Shown here piece after piece: positions 16,501 through 24,815 of a DNA stretch of 64,000 nt; the stretch's first letter is position 1; the number at the start of each line of letters is the position of its first letter. A model generated the notes under the pieces. That model searched no databases. It saw only the letters and a list, made by a program, of their open reading frames with translations, and had not been told where the DNA came from. A program made the translations under genes and the position numbers. The DNA comes from Streptacidiphilus jiangxiensis (lineage in GTDB: Bacteria; Actinomycetota; Actinomycetes; Streptomycetales; Streptomycetaceae). The stretch covers positions 62,001-126,000 of the forward strand of contig NZ_FOAZ01000022.1 in assembly GCF_900109465.1 (NCBI RefSeq). The letters are read 5' to 3'.

Positions 16501-16608
16501 GGGCACCTGGCGGTAGTTCGACGCGTCGTAGGCGTAGACCGCGCGCTGGGCAGCCCCGAAGTCGACGTCGCCCTGGAGAGCGGCCCGCAGCGCTTTTTCG
16601 AGGCTCAC
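13507..16608 (-). CDS. FAD-binding and Fe-S oxidoreductase (GlcD-GlpC fusion)
   Basis: A 1033-residue fused dehydrogenase. The N-terminal FAD_binding_4 domain begins at about residue 40 (VKPASLDDVRAAVALAREHG; LARGAGTSIGGQA), followed by the FAD-linked oxidase C domain (GEHGDGQARAELLGLMYPPE). A ferredoxin-like segment carries the cluster ligands CVGVGAC...CPSYAATRDERHSTRGRARL and CLSCKGCASDCPVH. The C-terminal CCG domains show VCCGLTHVS and PSCCGLAGNFGFE. Such enzymes oxidise 2-hydroxy acids such as D-lactate, glycolate or 2-hydroxyglutarate; the substrate is unknown. The GTG start at 16608 gives the normal N-terminus. An internal 29-residue Gly/Ala/Pro-rich duplication is unusual. Confidence 0.85.
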   Translation of the reverse strand: MSLEKALRAALQGDVDFGAAQRAVYAYDASNYRQVPLGVVKPASLDDVRAAVALAREHGVSVLARGAGTSIGGQAVSPGALVLDLRAGLGALDADAVDPGARTARVRAGTVLDALQKLAAPHALRFGPDPSTHSRCTFGGMIGNDSCGAHSVAYGRTSDNVRSLDLLLADGTELTVHGPRSAAQRQALLDEPGRVGALHRELHALATENLMTLRQSYPTLPRRGSGYALDALLPERGFDLVRALTGTEGGCAIVLGAVVDLVPRAERTELVVAGYADETAAAEAVVELLPLRPLTAEGMGADLIRSDAERARLPKGGGWLFLEAEAGDHARALERAVRAQGAAVAVVADQAGQRALWRVREAAAGTATRGPDGQEAWPGWEDSAVPPERLAPYLRELRALTADHGLRGTPFGHFGEGCLHLRLDFPLDTPTDGRFRRFLTEAAASAVRHGGSLSGEHGDGQARAELLGLMYPPEVLALFRRFKAAFDPENLLNPGNVVDPRPLDADLRQPGLPRTLPLADGARRCVGVGACVADDPAAVMCPSYAATRDERHSTRGRARLLGELLRGSVTGEGPITDGWRSREVRDALDLCLSCKGCASDCPVHVDMATYKSEFLHRHYRRRLRPRVHYVLGGLPRLLRMLHTVPGAARAARAALRVRPLATLARVVAGTAPERPLPSIPPRSFTSTYHPEPLSACGTGSRTEGGGARRGATGTPPPTGAVGPDAGDAAPRARGGARPGATGALPPTGAVGPDAGDAAPRARGRVGSAIGRGVGFATRRRLPSGGAERAGGDGSAVRSVLLWPDTFGNHLDPDVLDAGAAVLTRLGFRPQLPVGAVCCGLTHVSTGRLDAARRTMARTLRVLAASPADVPVVVLEPSCAAALREELPRLLPEDPRAARLAARVRTFAELLDEADIGEQTHEPLGALAQTHCHQHAVLGTGADERVAARFGLDVRRLPPSCCGLAGNFGFEPGHHDVSVAAAERVLLPALRAEPRARVLADGFSCRTQIAQLADGRRAVHLAQLLRELLEDPSR
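14324..14497. repeat. 87-bp in-frame tandem duplication
   Basis: The sequence starting CGGGCACGCGGAGCGGCATC at 14324 recurs at 14411, an 87-base period (29 codons). It sits inside the Fe-S oxidoreductase gene and encodes two copies of GATGxxPPTGAVGPDAGDAA PRARG-like residues, in a linker between the Fe-S and CCG parts. The copies differ by only a few bases. Confidence 0.85.
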
Positions 16609-16643
16609 CCGATCATTCTGAACCAGGGGACGTTGCAGCCACC

Positions 16644-17339
16644 TCAGTCGACGAACGTGGCCGCCTTCGCCACCTCGGCGGCGTCGCAGCGTGCTGTCAC
16701 CGGAGCCGGCCAGGCGAGGAAGCCTTGGCTGCGGTACTCGCCGAAGGCGCACGCGCCCGGGATGCCGGCGGCGAGGTAGGGGCCGGAGCCGAGGCCGCCG
16801 AGGCCGTTGAGCTGCTGCGCCAGCTCCTGCGCGGCCGGGGACGACGGCGGGACGGCGGGCATGTCCGGGCACGGGACGAGCTGCGGGTCCGCCACGTCCG
16901 GCGGGCGCCAGTCGAGGGCGTAGCAGCGGACCACGTCCACCACCCGGCGGCCACCGAACGCCCCGGCCATCGTGCGACCGTGGACCTGGACGATGAGCAC
17001 CGTCTCGGTCGGGCCGCGGTAGTCGTCACGGACCAGGACCGCGTCGAGCCCGGCGGCCACACCGGCGAACCGTGCCTCGCCGGGTTCACCGTCGGGGACG
17101 AGCTGGCGCAGCGCCATCGCGACCAGGCGCGCGTGGCCGTCCGCGGCCTGCGCCGCGCGTGTGGAGGCCTGAGCGTCCGTCATCCAGCCGAAGGACTGGC
17201 CGACGAAGGCCACCGCCGCGACCGAGGCGAGGGTGATGGCGAGGCCGAGCAGGCGTCGCCACGTGGGGACGGTGAGACGCGGGGGCCGGAGGGGGCCCGG
17301 AGGGACCAGTCCCGGTCCGTGGATCGCCGCGCTGCCCAT
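16644..17339 (-). CDS. membrane-anchored protein of unknown function
   Basis: A 231-residue protein that I do not recognise. A basic, proline-rich N-terminus is followed by one membrane helix at about residues 30-48 (LLGLAITLASVAAVAFVGQS), so most of it is predicted to lie outside the membrane. The extracytoplasmic part contains four cysteines (RCYALDW, VPCPDMP, GACAFGEY, TARCDAAEV) that could form disulfides. It lies 35 bases upstream of the Fe-S oxidoreductase on the same strand and may be co-transcribed with it. The opposite-strand membrane protein gene begins 234 bases away. Confidence 0.6.
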   Translation of the reverse strand: MGSAAIHGPGLVPPGPLRPPRLTVPTWRRLLGLAITLASVAAVAFVGQSFGWMTDAQASTRAAQAADGHARLVAMALRQLVPDGEPGEARFAGVAAGLDAVLVRDDYRGPTETVLIVQVHGRTMAGAFGGRRVVDVVRCYALDWRPPDVADPQLVPCPDMPAVPPSSPAAQELAQQLNGLGGLGSGPYLAAGIPGACAFGEYRSQGFLAWPAPVTARCDAAEVAKAATFVD

Positions 17340-17573
17340 TCCCGCCCCTCACCACCCTCCGGACGCCGGACTGTGTTGCTCCCGTGAAGAACCATTGTGC
17401 GGCCCGCGCAGGAGGTTTGGACCATCGGGGGCAGAATTCGGTGCGGACCGGCGTACGGACGGACGGTGTTCGGCCACCCAGCCGAAGGGAGCGGGGCCGG
17501 TTGTCACTCGTTCGCGTAAGGCGGCCGTCGCGCCCGGTCGTGGCCGATCGGGTCGACTACGGTCGGGCTCGCC

Positions 17574-19334
17574 ATGACGACTCGTGCCCTGACGGATCGC
17601 GCCGCGAACCGTGACGCAGGCGGTGCCGCGGCGGCGCGGGCCGCGGCGGTCTCGCCGACACTCGCGCATCGCGTCCTCTCCCTCCTCGCCGTCGTCGTGC
17701 TGTTCCAGGGGCTGCCGACCCTGCTGCGCGCCGAGGCGACCTCCCGTGTCTACCTCAGCGTCGGGTTCGGGCTGCTGTACGGGGCGCTGCTGGCGCTGGC
17801 CGTGCTGACGGTCGTCGCCCGCGGCGAGCGGGGCCTGCGGCGCCTCGACGTCGCGGTGCTGCTGGCGGCGCTGGCGCGGCTCGGGTTGCAGGCCGCCTAC
17901 GCGACCGGCAGCGGCGCTCCCCCGTACCACGACGACGAGGGGGCGCTGGTGACCATGGCCGCGCGCTCCCTCGCGGCGGGCGGCCACGTCTACGGCGCGC
18001 ACTTCCCCGGCGCCGCACGGCTCTTCCAGGTCGGCATGACGCCGCTGATGGACGGCAGGACGGCGGACACCTTCGGCTACCCGCCGCTGAGCGTGCTGCT
18101 GACCGCGCCGTTCGGTGCGCACGGGATGCTGCCCCTGCCCGGCTGGGTGCCCGTGGCGGGGCTGTGGAGCCTGGGGGCGCTGGCCGTCACCGCGCTGCTG
18201 ATGTTCCGTCTGCTGCCGCCCGCGCTACGGCCGGGGGCCACGGTCCTGGTGTTGGGCGTGACCTGGATGTTCACCTACGCCCGCGAGGGCTACCCGGTCT
18301 TCCTCGCCCTGCCGTTCCTGGTGGTGGTGCTGGCCGGGTGGAGCCGGATCGGCACGGGGGCCCGGCTCGGCCGGGCGGGCGTCGTCTCCGCCTGCTGTCT
18401 GGGCGCGGCCGACGCCGCACACCAACTCGCCTGGTTCCTCAGCGCGTTCCTGCTGCTCGGCGTCCTGCTGGTGCGCCGCGGCGAGCTGGGGCGCTGGCGA
18501 CCCGCCCTCGCCGTGACGGCCCGCTACGGGGCCCTGGCGGCCGGGGTGTTCCTGCTGCTGAACCTGCCGTTCCTGCTCCTCGACGGCGGCGCCTGGCTCC
18601 CGGGCGTCCTGACGGTGCTGACCCAGCACGCCTCCCCGCAGGGGCTCGGACCGGTCGACGTCAGTCTCTGGCTGACCTCCGGCAGCGGCGCCCTCGGCCT
18701 GTACTCGGCGGCCGCCGCGGCCGCGCTGCTCGCCACGCTCGTGGCCCTGGCGCTGTGGCCGTCCCGGTTGGCTCCGGCGCTCGCGCTGCTGCCGTGGCCC
18801 GCGTTCTTCCTCTCCACCCGCTCCACCGAGACCTACTTCGTGCTGCTGGCCCCGCTCTGGCTGGTCGCCCTGGCCTGCAACGAGCGGGCGCTGTTCGGCG
18901 CGGCCTGGGCCTGGCGGGCCGGACCGCTGCGGCGCCGGACCGTGCGGCTCGCGCTGCCGCCGCTGCTGGCGCTGCCCGCCCTCACCCTGCTGCTGGTCGC
19001 GATCGCGACCCCGCCGCCGTTCCGCGTCACCGCGACGGCGTCCGGCCCCCGCAGCGGACACACCGTCGGCCTCAGCAGGATCACCGCGACGCTGCGCAAC
19101 ACCGGTGACCTGCCGCTGGCCCCGGCTTTCGCGACGGGGGTCAACGCATGGCTCGACTTCGACTGGCGGGTCGTCTCCGGCCCGCACACCGTCCCCGCGC
19201 ACGGCACCGCCGTCTACGTGCTGCGCCGCATCGGCGCGCCGCTCGCCCCCAACCCGGCGGGACCGACCTGGCTGCAGGTGCTCACGGACGGCCCGATGAC
19301 GCTGACCAACCAACGGCTGACCATCACCCGCTGA
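17574..19334 (+). CDS. polytopic membrane protein, GT-C glycosyltransferase-like
   Basis: A 586-residue protein with 11-13 membrane helices and a soluble C-terminal beta-rich tail of about 100 residues (TATASGPRSGHTVGL; PTWLQVLTDGPMTL). In the first outer loop is YHDDEGALVTMAARSLAAGG, an acidic DDE motif placed as in GT-C fold mannosyl- or arabinosyltransferases that use lipid-linked sugars. That is the best guess, but no specific family is claimed. The ATG at 17574 follows the divergent 234-base region. It ends 36 bases before the convergent cvnD gene. Confidence 0.6.
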   Translation: MTTRALTDRAANRDAGGAAAARAAAVSPTLAHRVLSLLAVVVLFQGLPTLLRAEATSRVYLSVGFGLLYGALLALAVLTVVARGERGLRRLDVAVLLAALARLGLQAAYATGSGAPPYHDDEGALVTMAARSLAAGGHVYGAHFPGAARLFQVGMTPLMDGRTADTFGYPPLSVLLTAPFGAHGMLPLPGWVPVAGLWSLGALAVTALLMFRLLPPALRPGATVLVLGVTWMFTYAREGYPVFLALPFLVVVLAGWSRIGTGARLGRAGVVSACCLGAADAAHQLAWFLSAFLLLGVLLVRRGELGRWRPALAVTARYGALAAGVFLLLNLPFLLLDGGAWLPGVLTVLTQHASPQGLGPVDVSLWLTSGSGALGLYSAAAAAALLATLVALALWPSRLAPALALLPWPAFFLSTRSTETYFVLLAPLWLVALACNERALFGAAWAWRAGPLRRRTVRLALPPLLALPALTLLLVAIATPPPFRVTATASGPRSGHTVGLSRITATLRNTGDLPLAPAFATGVNAWLDFDWRVVSGPHTVPAHGTAVYVLRRIGAPLAPNPAGPTWLQVLTDGPMTLTNQRLTITR

Positions 19335-19370
19335 CCGCTCGGCCCTGGACCCCTCAGCCCCGACCGCTGC

Positions 19371-19952
19371 TCAGCTGTAGACCGACTGCCGCTCGGTCAG
19401 CGCGAGCTCGACCATCTCCACCAGGACCTCCTTGACGGAGTCCCGCTCTCGCGCGTCGCACAGCACCACCGGCACGTCCGGGCTGAGGTCCAGCGCGGTG
19501 CGGACCTGATCGGCGGGGTAGAGCTGGGCGCCCTCGAAGCAGTTGACGGCGACCACGAAGGGGATGCCGCGCCGCTCGAAGTAGTCGACCGACGGGAAGC
19601 AGTCCTCCAGCCGCCGCGTGTCCGCCAGGACGATCGCGCCGAGCGCGCCCTGCGCCAGCTCGTCCCAGACGAACCAGAAGCGGTCCTGTCCGGGCGTCCC
19701 GAAGAGGTAGACGGCGAGACCGGGCCGGATGTCGATCCGGCCGAAGTCCATCGCCACGGTGGTGGTGTTCTTGCCCTCCACGCCGTGCGTGTCGTCGACG
19801 GGTCGCCCCGCCTCGCTCAGCCGTTCCTCCGTCCGCAACGGACGGATCTCGCTGACGGCTCCGACGAGCGTCGTCTTGCCCGCGCCGAAGCCGCCGGCCA
19901 CCAGGATCTTGACGGCGACGAACGAACCGTCGCCCTGCGTGCCACGCATCAC
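19371..19952 (-). CDS. cvnD: conservon GTPase CvnD
   Basis: A 193-residue small GTP-binding protein of the CvnD/MglA-like group. The P-loop is GGFGAGKTTLVGAVSEI at residues 20-36. Switch and G3 regions follow (TTVAMDFGRI, then LFGTPGQDRFWF); VAVNCFEG takes the place of the NKxD guanine-specificity motif, as is usual for CvnD. It is normally the last gene of a cvnABCD operon in which CvnA-C form a membrane-associated sensor complex. Here two extra genes separate it from cvnC. Confidence 0.9.
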   Translation of the reverse strand: MMRGTQGDGSFVAVKILVAGGFGAGKTTLVGAVSEIRPLRTEERLSEAGRPVDDTHGVEGKNTTTVAMDFGRIDIRPGLAVYLFGTPGQDRFWFVWDELAQGALGAIVLADTRRLEDCFPSVDYFERRGIPFVVAVNCFEGAQLYPADQVRTALDLSPDVPVVLCDARERDSVKEVLVEMVELALTERQSVYS

Positions 19953-20016
19953 GGGCGCATCATAGGCCGCGCGAGGTGACGCGCATAAGTGGGGTCCCCG
20001 GTTGTCACTTGGGGAT

Positions 20017-20754
20017 TCACTTGGGGATCGTCGCCGCCAACTGCGTGAAACGCTGCAGGCTCTGCGTGTAGGCGACGGGCGTCACGTGCACGGGGCCCGT
20101 GTAGGGGTGGGTCATGTGCAGCACCATCCACACCCCGAAGCCGACCACCGCGCCCACCAGCCCCAGCGCGACGGCCTCCCGGCGGTGGAAGGTGAGCCCG
20201 GCGATCGGCGCGTAGAGCAGCACCAGCATCGCCGTGCAGATCAGCGCCGGGTACAGCGGCCACGGCATGGTCGCCATCGTGTCGGCCAGCCGGACCTGGC
20301 GGGTGGTGTAGACGGCGGTGAGGTCGCTCAGCTCCTGCTCGCGCGGGGCCGACACCGGCTCCGCGGTCACCGCCGCGCGGACGGTGTCCAGCCGCTGCCA
20401 GGAAGTGGGACTGGCCTGACCCTTGGCCATCGCGGGCCACTCGTCGTGGATGACGGAGGTGACATAGGCGTGCAGCAGCGGGCGGGTGTGCGCGTCGGCG
20501 TCGGTGTAGGCGGCGTTGAGGGCGCGGGACTCGTCGAGGGTGTGGCCACGGGCGGTGTTGAGGTTCGACCAGGAGCCGGCGATCAGGAAGGCGGCGATGA
20601 GCACGAAGGAGGAGAGCGAGGCGGAGCCGAGGAAGGCCAGGGCGCTGCCGGAGAAGTTGCCCTCGCGGGAGCGGGTGGTCCGGCCGAACAGCGCCAGTAC
20701 CAGGACCGCGACCGCGAGGCCCACGAGCGCGGCGAACAGGAATCCGAGGTCCAT
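20017..20754 (-). CDS. DUF4239 (bestrophin-like) membrane protein
   Basis: A 245-residue protein with the DUF4239 layout: an N-terminal helix pair (LGFLFAALVGLAVAVLVLAL; ALAFLGSASLSSFVLIAAFL), a helical soluble middle, and two C-terminal helices (ALICTAMLVLLYAPIAGLTF; VALGLVGAVVGFGVWMVLHM). The motif RALNAAYTDAD fits the family's conserved E/N-rich helix. The function of DUF4239 is unknown; resemblance to bestrophin channels has been proposed. Its ATG follows the stop of the proline-rich protein gene directly, so the two are co-translated within the conservon. Confidence 0.8.
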   Translation of the reverse strand: MDLGFLFAALVGLAVAVLVLALFGRTTRSREGNFSGSALAFLGSASLSSFVLIAAFLIAGSWSNLNTARGHTLDESRALNAAYTDADAHTRPLLHAYVTSVIHDEWPAMAKGQASPTSWQRLDTVRAAVTAEPVSAPREQELSDLTAVYTTRQVRLADTMATMPWPLYPALICTAMLVLLYAPIAGLTFHRREAVALGLVGAVVGFGVWMVLHMTHPYTGPVHVTPVAYTQSLQRFTQLAATIPK

Positions 20755-21129
20755 TCAGCGTCCCCTTCCGAAGATCTGGTGAAAGGCGCCGGTCCCGGCG
20801 GCGACGAGAGCCGGGATGGTGATGGCGACGTAGACGAACGCGGCCTCGGGTGCGCCCGGCGCGGCGGCGACCTCGGGCGCGGGCAGGGGTTTGGGCATCG
20901 CGGTCGCGGTGTGGTGGACGACCGGACGCGGCGGCAGCGCGTGCGTCGGCGTGGAACGCGGTGGGGGCCGCAGCGGGACGTACGGGCGCGGTACGTACGG
21001 GCGCGGATGGACGATCGCACAGTGCGGCGGCACCGGGAAGGGTGGCGGCTGCGGCGGGGTGTGCGGGCGTCCCGGGCCGACCGGGGGGACGACGGGGACC
21101 GGCGGCGGCGGACAGATCCGTGGCTCCAT
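20755..21129 (-). CDS. proline-rich single-pass membrane protein
   Basis: A 124-residue protein. The first 85 residues are very rich in proline and histidine (PPPPVPVVPPVGPGRPHTPP; RPYVPRPYVPLRPPPR with repeated RPYVP). One C-terminal hydrophobic helix follows (AAFVYVAITIPALVAAGTGA). It looks like an extended tail exposed on one face of the membrane. The start at 21129 is chosen over an earlier in-frame codon at 21240, which would add sequence overlapping the cvnC 3' region. I do not recognise a family. Confidence 0.55.
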   Translation of the reverse strand: MEPRICPPPPVPVVPPVGPGRPHTPPQPPPFPVPPHCAIVHPRPYVPRPYVPLRPPPRSTPTHALPPRPVVHHTATAMPKPLPAPEVAAAPGAPEAAFVYVAITIPALVAAGTGAFHQIFGRGR

Positions 21130-21259
21130 GCGGCGAAGCTGCCCAGCGCTCCGGGCGATAGCGCGCGGGCAGGGCCGATTGACCCGTCCGGGGCGGCCAG
21201 GGCCACGGTTTGACGAACACCCGTCCGCAGAAACGGTCACGCGGACGAGTTTCGGATGG

Positions 21260-21712
21260 TCAGAGCGCGCGCAGACCCCGGATCACCTCGCGCAGGATCG
21301 ACTCGTCCGGCAGCTGCGCCGCGGGCACGGGACGGGTGACCTCGATCAGGTCGGCCTCGAACAGGTCGCCGAGCAGGATGCGGACCACCCCGAGCGGCAG
21401 GTCGAGGTCGGCCGCGATCTCCGCCACGGAGAGCGGGCGGACCCGGACCAGCTCCAGGATCGCCTCGTGCTCCGGGTCCTGGGTCTCCTCGTCCACCCCG
21501 CCGCCCTCGCCGGCCGCGGCGCTGATCTGGGTGACCAGATCGAACACCTCCGCCGCGGCGTGACGGGTGCGGCCGCGGGTGAGGGTGTACGGGCGCACCA
21601 GCTGGCCGAGCTCCTCCTCGTCGGCGAAGCCCTCCTCGGCGAAGCCCTCCTCGGTGACGTCCGCGTCGGTGAAGGCCGACGGGTCCTCGAAGCCGTCCTG
21701 CTCCCCCCGCAT
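21260..21712 (-). CDS. cvnC: conservon protein CvnC (DUF742)
   Basis: A 150-residue DUF742 protein. An acidic N-terminus with repeated EEGFAEEGFADEEEL precedes the family core LVRPYTLTRGRT. A winged-helix-like C-terminal half follows (PLSVAEIAADLDLPLGVVRI, then LLGDL, and ILREVIRGLRAL at the end). It interacts with CvnB and CvnD in model systems. The ATG at 21712 is five bases after the cvnB stop. Confidence 0.92.
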   Translation of the reverse strand: MRGEQDGFEDPSAFTDADVTEEGFAEEGFADEEELGQLVRPYTLTRGRTRHAAAEVFDLVTQISAAAGEGGGVDEETQDPEHEAILELVRVRPLSVAEIAADLDLPLGVVRILLGDLFEADLIEVTRPVPAAQLPDESILREVIRGLRAL

Positions 21713-21717
21713 CGGTC

Positions 21718-22128
21718 TCACCCGGCCGAGCCGCCGCGCGGCTCCGTACCGAGGTGCTCGCCGACGCGACGGACCAGCAGGGCCATCTCGTAGGCGATCA
21801 GGCCGACGTCGGCCTCGGACTCGCTGAGCACGGCAAGGCAGCTGCCGTCGCCGGCCGCGGTCACGAACAGGAAGGCCTGGTCGAGCTCGACCATCGTCTG
21901 CCGGACCTCGCCCACCTGGAAGTGGCGGCTGGCGCCCTTGGCCAGGCTGTGGAAGCCGGAGGCGACCGCGGCCAGGTGCTCGGTGTCCTCCCGGGCCAGC
22001 TCGCCGGAGGCGCCGGTGGCCAGACCGTCGCTGGACAGCACCACGGCGTGCCGGATCGTGGGCACCCGCCGGACCATGTCGTCCAGAAGCCAGTTGAGGT
22101 CGCCGGACGGCTTCGTCGTGGCTGTCAT
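21718..22128 (-). CDS. cvnB: conservon protein CvnB (roadblock/LC7)
   Basis: A 136-residue roadblock/LC7 domain protein, the MglB-like partner that may act on the CvnD GTPase. The core reads LNWLLDDMVRRVPTIRHAVV, then LSSDGL, and ends with LIAYEMALLVRRVGEHLG. Its start overlaps the cvnA stop (ATGA). Confidence 0.93.
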   Translation of the reverse strand: MTATTKPSGDLNWLLDDMVRRVPTIRHAVVLSSDGLATGASGELAREDTEHLAAVASGFHSLAKGASRHFQVGEVRQTMVELDQAFLFVTAAGDGSCLAVLSESEADVGLIAYEMALLVRRVGEHLGTEPRGGSAG

Positions 22129-24815
22129 CGGGTGGTTCCTTCCGCAGTCGGTTCTGTGTTCGCGTTCGCCGGGAGCTGGTCTTCGGGGGTCGGCGGGCGC
22201 TGCTCGGAGCGTCCGCGGACCAGGCCGCGCTGGAAGGCGCCGAAGGTGGCGCGCGCCTGCTCGGGGGTGCGGTCACCGGCGGAGCCGGGACGCGCGGCGG
22301 GGGGCTGCGGTGGCGCGGCGTCGGTGCGGCGCAGCTGCGGGGCGAGGTTGGCCTGCCGCACGCGGCGCGGCAGCGCGGGCGCACCGCCGGGCGGCACGAT
22401 GCCCGCCGCGGTCATCGAACCGATCGCGTCGTCCACGGCCGGCAGCAGCTCGACGGCGAGGTCCTCCTCGCTCAGCACCTCGGCGTCGATGACGTCCGCG
22501 TCGGTCCGCCCCTCCGTGGGAGCGCCCAGGAGCTCGGCGCTGAGGACCTCGTCCGTCAGCACCTCCTCGGCCAACAGCTCCTCCGAGAGGACCTCCTGGC
22601 GGACCGACAACGCGGCCTTGGGACGGCGGCGGGGCAGTCCGCCGGTGCCGGCGGACTCGTCGGGGGTGTGCGGGCGCGGGCCGCCGAGGCGGCCGGGATA
22701 GGCGCGGGTGGCCGAGGCCAGCCGACCGCTGGTGGCGCGCCCGGTCTCGGCGGGTGTGTCGCGCAGGCCACGGGTCAGCGACGGCGGCAGCGCGTACTCG
22801 CCCGATCCGGTGCCCGCGGCGTCGCCCGCTGCCGTGCGGGCCACGGAACCGGCGCCCTCGGCGTCGCCGGGGCGCGGCGCGGCGGCGGTCAGCAGCTCGT
22901 GCGGCAGCAGCACCACGGCGGTGGTGCCGCCGTACGGGGAGCGCCGCAGCGAGACGCGGATCTGGTGACGGGCGGCCAGGCGGCTGACCACGAACAGACC
23001 GAGGCGGTCGGTGTCGCCGAGGTCGAAGTCGCCTCCGGTGGCCAGGCGGTCGTTGGCGGCGGCCAGCGCCTCGTCACCCATGCCGAGACCGCGGTCGTCG
23101 ACCTCGAGCACGAAGCCGTGCGCGACCTCCTCGCCGACGATCCGCACCTGGGTGTGCGGCGGCGAGAAGACGGTGGCGTTCTCGACGAGCTCGGCGATCA
23201 GGTGCACCAGGTCGGAGACGGCCCCGCCCGCCACCGCGACCGGCGGCATGCGGTGCACGCGCACCCGGGCGTAGTCCTCGATCTCACCGACGCCGGCGCG
23301 GACGACATCCAGGACGCGGACCGGGCGACGCCAGGAGCGGCCCGGCGCGGCGCCGGAGAGGATGATCAGGCCCTCGGCGTGGCGGCGCATACGGGTGGTC
23401 AGGTGGTCGAGCCGGAACAGGTCCTCCAGCTCCTCCGGGTCCTCCGCCCGCCGTTCCATCTCGTCCAGCAGGGAGAGCTGGCGGTGCAGCAGCGCCTGGC
23501 TGCGGCGGGCAAGGTTGACGAAGACGGCGGCGACGCCGCGGCGCAGCTCCGCCTGCTCGACCGCGGCCTCGATCGCGGCGCGCTGCACGGCGTTGAAGGC
23601 ACGGCCGAGCTGGGCCAGCTCGTCGGGTGCGGTGGGCCGCCCGCCGGACTCGTCGGGTGCGGTCAGCGGCGGGGCCTCGACGGCGACGTCGACCTTCTCG
23701 CCGTCCCGCAGGCGACGCATCACCGACGGCAGGCGCACGCCCGCGAGTTCGAAGGCGCCGTCGCGCAGCCCGACCAGCTCGCGGACCAGGCGGCGGCCGA
23801 TCCGCAGCGAGATCACGATGGTGGCGATGACGGCGAGCAGGCCGATGAGCCCGGCGATGCCGTCGCGCCAGATCACCTGCATCGCGTAGCTGCGTCCCTG
23901 CTCGCCCGCGGTGGTCGCGGCCTGCTGGTCCAGGGCGCTGAGGCTGTCCAGGACGCGGTCGGCGGTCTCGCGCCACTGCGGGTAGTTGAGCCGGTTCTCG
24001 TGCTGGGCGGCGCCGAGCGCGCCGGAGTAGTTCTCCAGCGAGTTGAGCTCGGAGTAGTCCGAGCCGTCCTGGAAGTCCTGGTACATCCCCTGCAGCGGCT
24101 GGGGCAGCTGGGCGGTGTGGACGCGGAAGAGCAGCTGCTCGGTGGCGGCGGTGGAGAGCAGCTCCTGGAACTGCTGGTCGCTCAGCGGCGCCTGCAGGTG
24201 GGCGCCCTCCTCGAGCGCGTCCTCGCGCGAGATGTACTCGCGGGCGCGCACGATCTCCACGAGGTTCTGCGCGGTCCGGGCGAGGTCGCCGGCGGGGATG
24301 TCGCTGAGCTCCAGGCGCAGGGTGAAGAACGGGTCCTGGACGTTCGTGTACCAGACGTAGACGCTGAACCAGTCGAGGTAGTGCTGCTCGACCGCGGTGC
24401 GCTCGACCCTCAGCGCGGCCACCTGGTCCTGGATCGCGCGCAGCGCGGTCGCCTGGGCGTCGCTCAGGTCGCCGCGGTGCCCGCCGTCGTTCGCGTGTTC
24501 GCCGAAGACCTGCGCGGCCGCGTCGGTCCGCTGCTCGGCGGCGCGCAGCGGCGCCAGCAGCGTGGTCGGGACCGCGGTGCCCCTGACCTTGGTCGCCGCG
24601 AACGCGACGGCGGCGCGCCGCTCGTCCTGCAGGGCTCTGGACAGGTCGTCCGCGGGGTTGCCGTACCAGCGGTAGTTGTCGACGACCTTGAACAGCCCCC
24701 AGACCTGGGTGGCCGAGACCACGGACGTGTAGGCCCACAGGCCCGTCAACGCGGTGAGCGGCACCAGGAGCAGCGCGGTGATCTTCGCGCGGATGGATCT
24801 GCGGCGGAGTCGCAT
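22125..24815 (-). CDS. cvnA: conservon sensor kinase-like CvnA
   Basis: An 896-residue membrane sensor. TM1 (KITALLLVPLTALTGLWAYT) is followed by an extracytoplasmic nitrate/nitrite-sensing-type helical domain to about residue 310, TM2 (GIAGLIGLLAVIATIVISLR), a HAMP linker, and an HATPase_c domain. That domain has HLIAELVENATVFSPP (N box), DDRGLGMGDEALAAAN (G1) and DRLGLFVVSRLAARH (G2). The usual phospho-accepting histidine helix is replaced by RRSQALLHRQLSLLDEMERR, typical of CvnA and Nsk-type proteins. The long C-terminal tail contains acidic, leucine-rich repeats (VLSEELLAEEVLTDEVLSAE). It is the first gene of the conservon, driven from 24816-25157. Confidence 0.92.
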   Translation of the reverse strand: MRLRRRSIRAKITALLLVPLTALTGLWAYTSVVSATQVWGLFKVVDNYRWYGNPADDLSRALQDERRAAVAFAATKVRGTAVPTTLLAPLRAAEQRTDAAAQVFGEHANDGGHRGDLSDAQATALRAIQDQVAALRVERTAVEQHYLDWFSVYVWYTNVQDPFFTLRLELSDIPAGDLARTAQNLVEIVRAREYISREDALEEGAHLQAPLSDQQFQELLSTAATEQLLFRVHTAQLPQPLQGMYQDFQDGSDYSELNSLENYSGALGAAQHENRLNYPQWRETADRVLDSLSALDQQAATTAGEQGRSYAMQVIWRDGIAGLIGLLAVIATIVISLRIGRRLVRELVGLRDGAFELAGVRLPSVMRRLRDGEKVDVAVEAPPLTAPDESGGRPTAPDELAQLGRAFNAVQRAAIEAAVEQAELRRGVAAVFVNLARRSQALLHRQLSLLDEMERRAEDPEELEDLFRLDHLTTRMRRHAEGLIILSGAAPGRSWRRPVRVLDVVRAGVGEIEDYARVRVHRMPPVAVAGGAVSDLVHLIAELVENATVFSPPHTQVRIVGEEVAHGFVLEVDDRGLGMGDEALAAANDRLATGGDFDLGDTDRLGLFVVSRLAARHQIRVSLRRSPYGGTTAVVLLPHELLTAAAPRPGDAEGAGSVARTAAGDAAGTGSGEYALPPSLTRGLRDTPAETGRATSGRLASATRAYPGRLGGPRPHTPDESAGTGGLPRRRPKAALSVRQEVLSEELLAEEVLTDEVLSAELLGAPTEGRTDADVIDAEVLSEEDLAVELLPAVDDAIGSMTAAGIVPPGGAPALPRRVRQANLAPQLRRTDAAPPQPPAARPGSAGDRTPEQARATFGAFQRGLVRGRSEQRPPTPEDQLPANANTEPTAEGTTR

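Noticed and set aside
13129-16779. Open frame of 1216 codons on the plus strand
   Set aside because: It is antisense to malE and the Fe-S oxidoreductase. Its protein is low-complexity Arg/Gly/Ala/Gln-rich with no domain, an effect of high GC.
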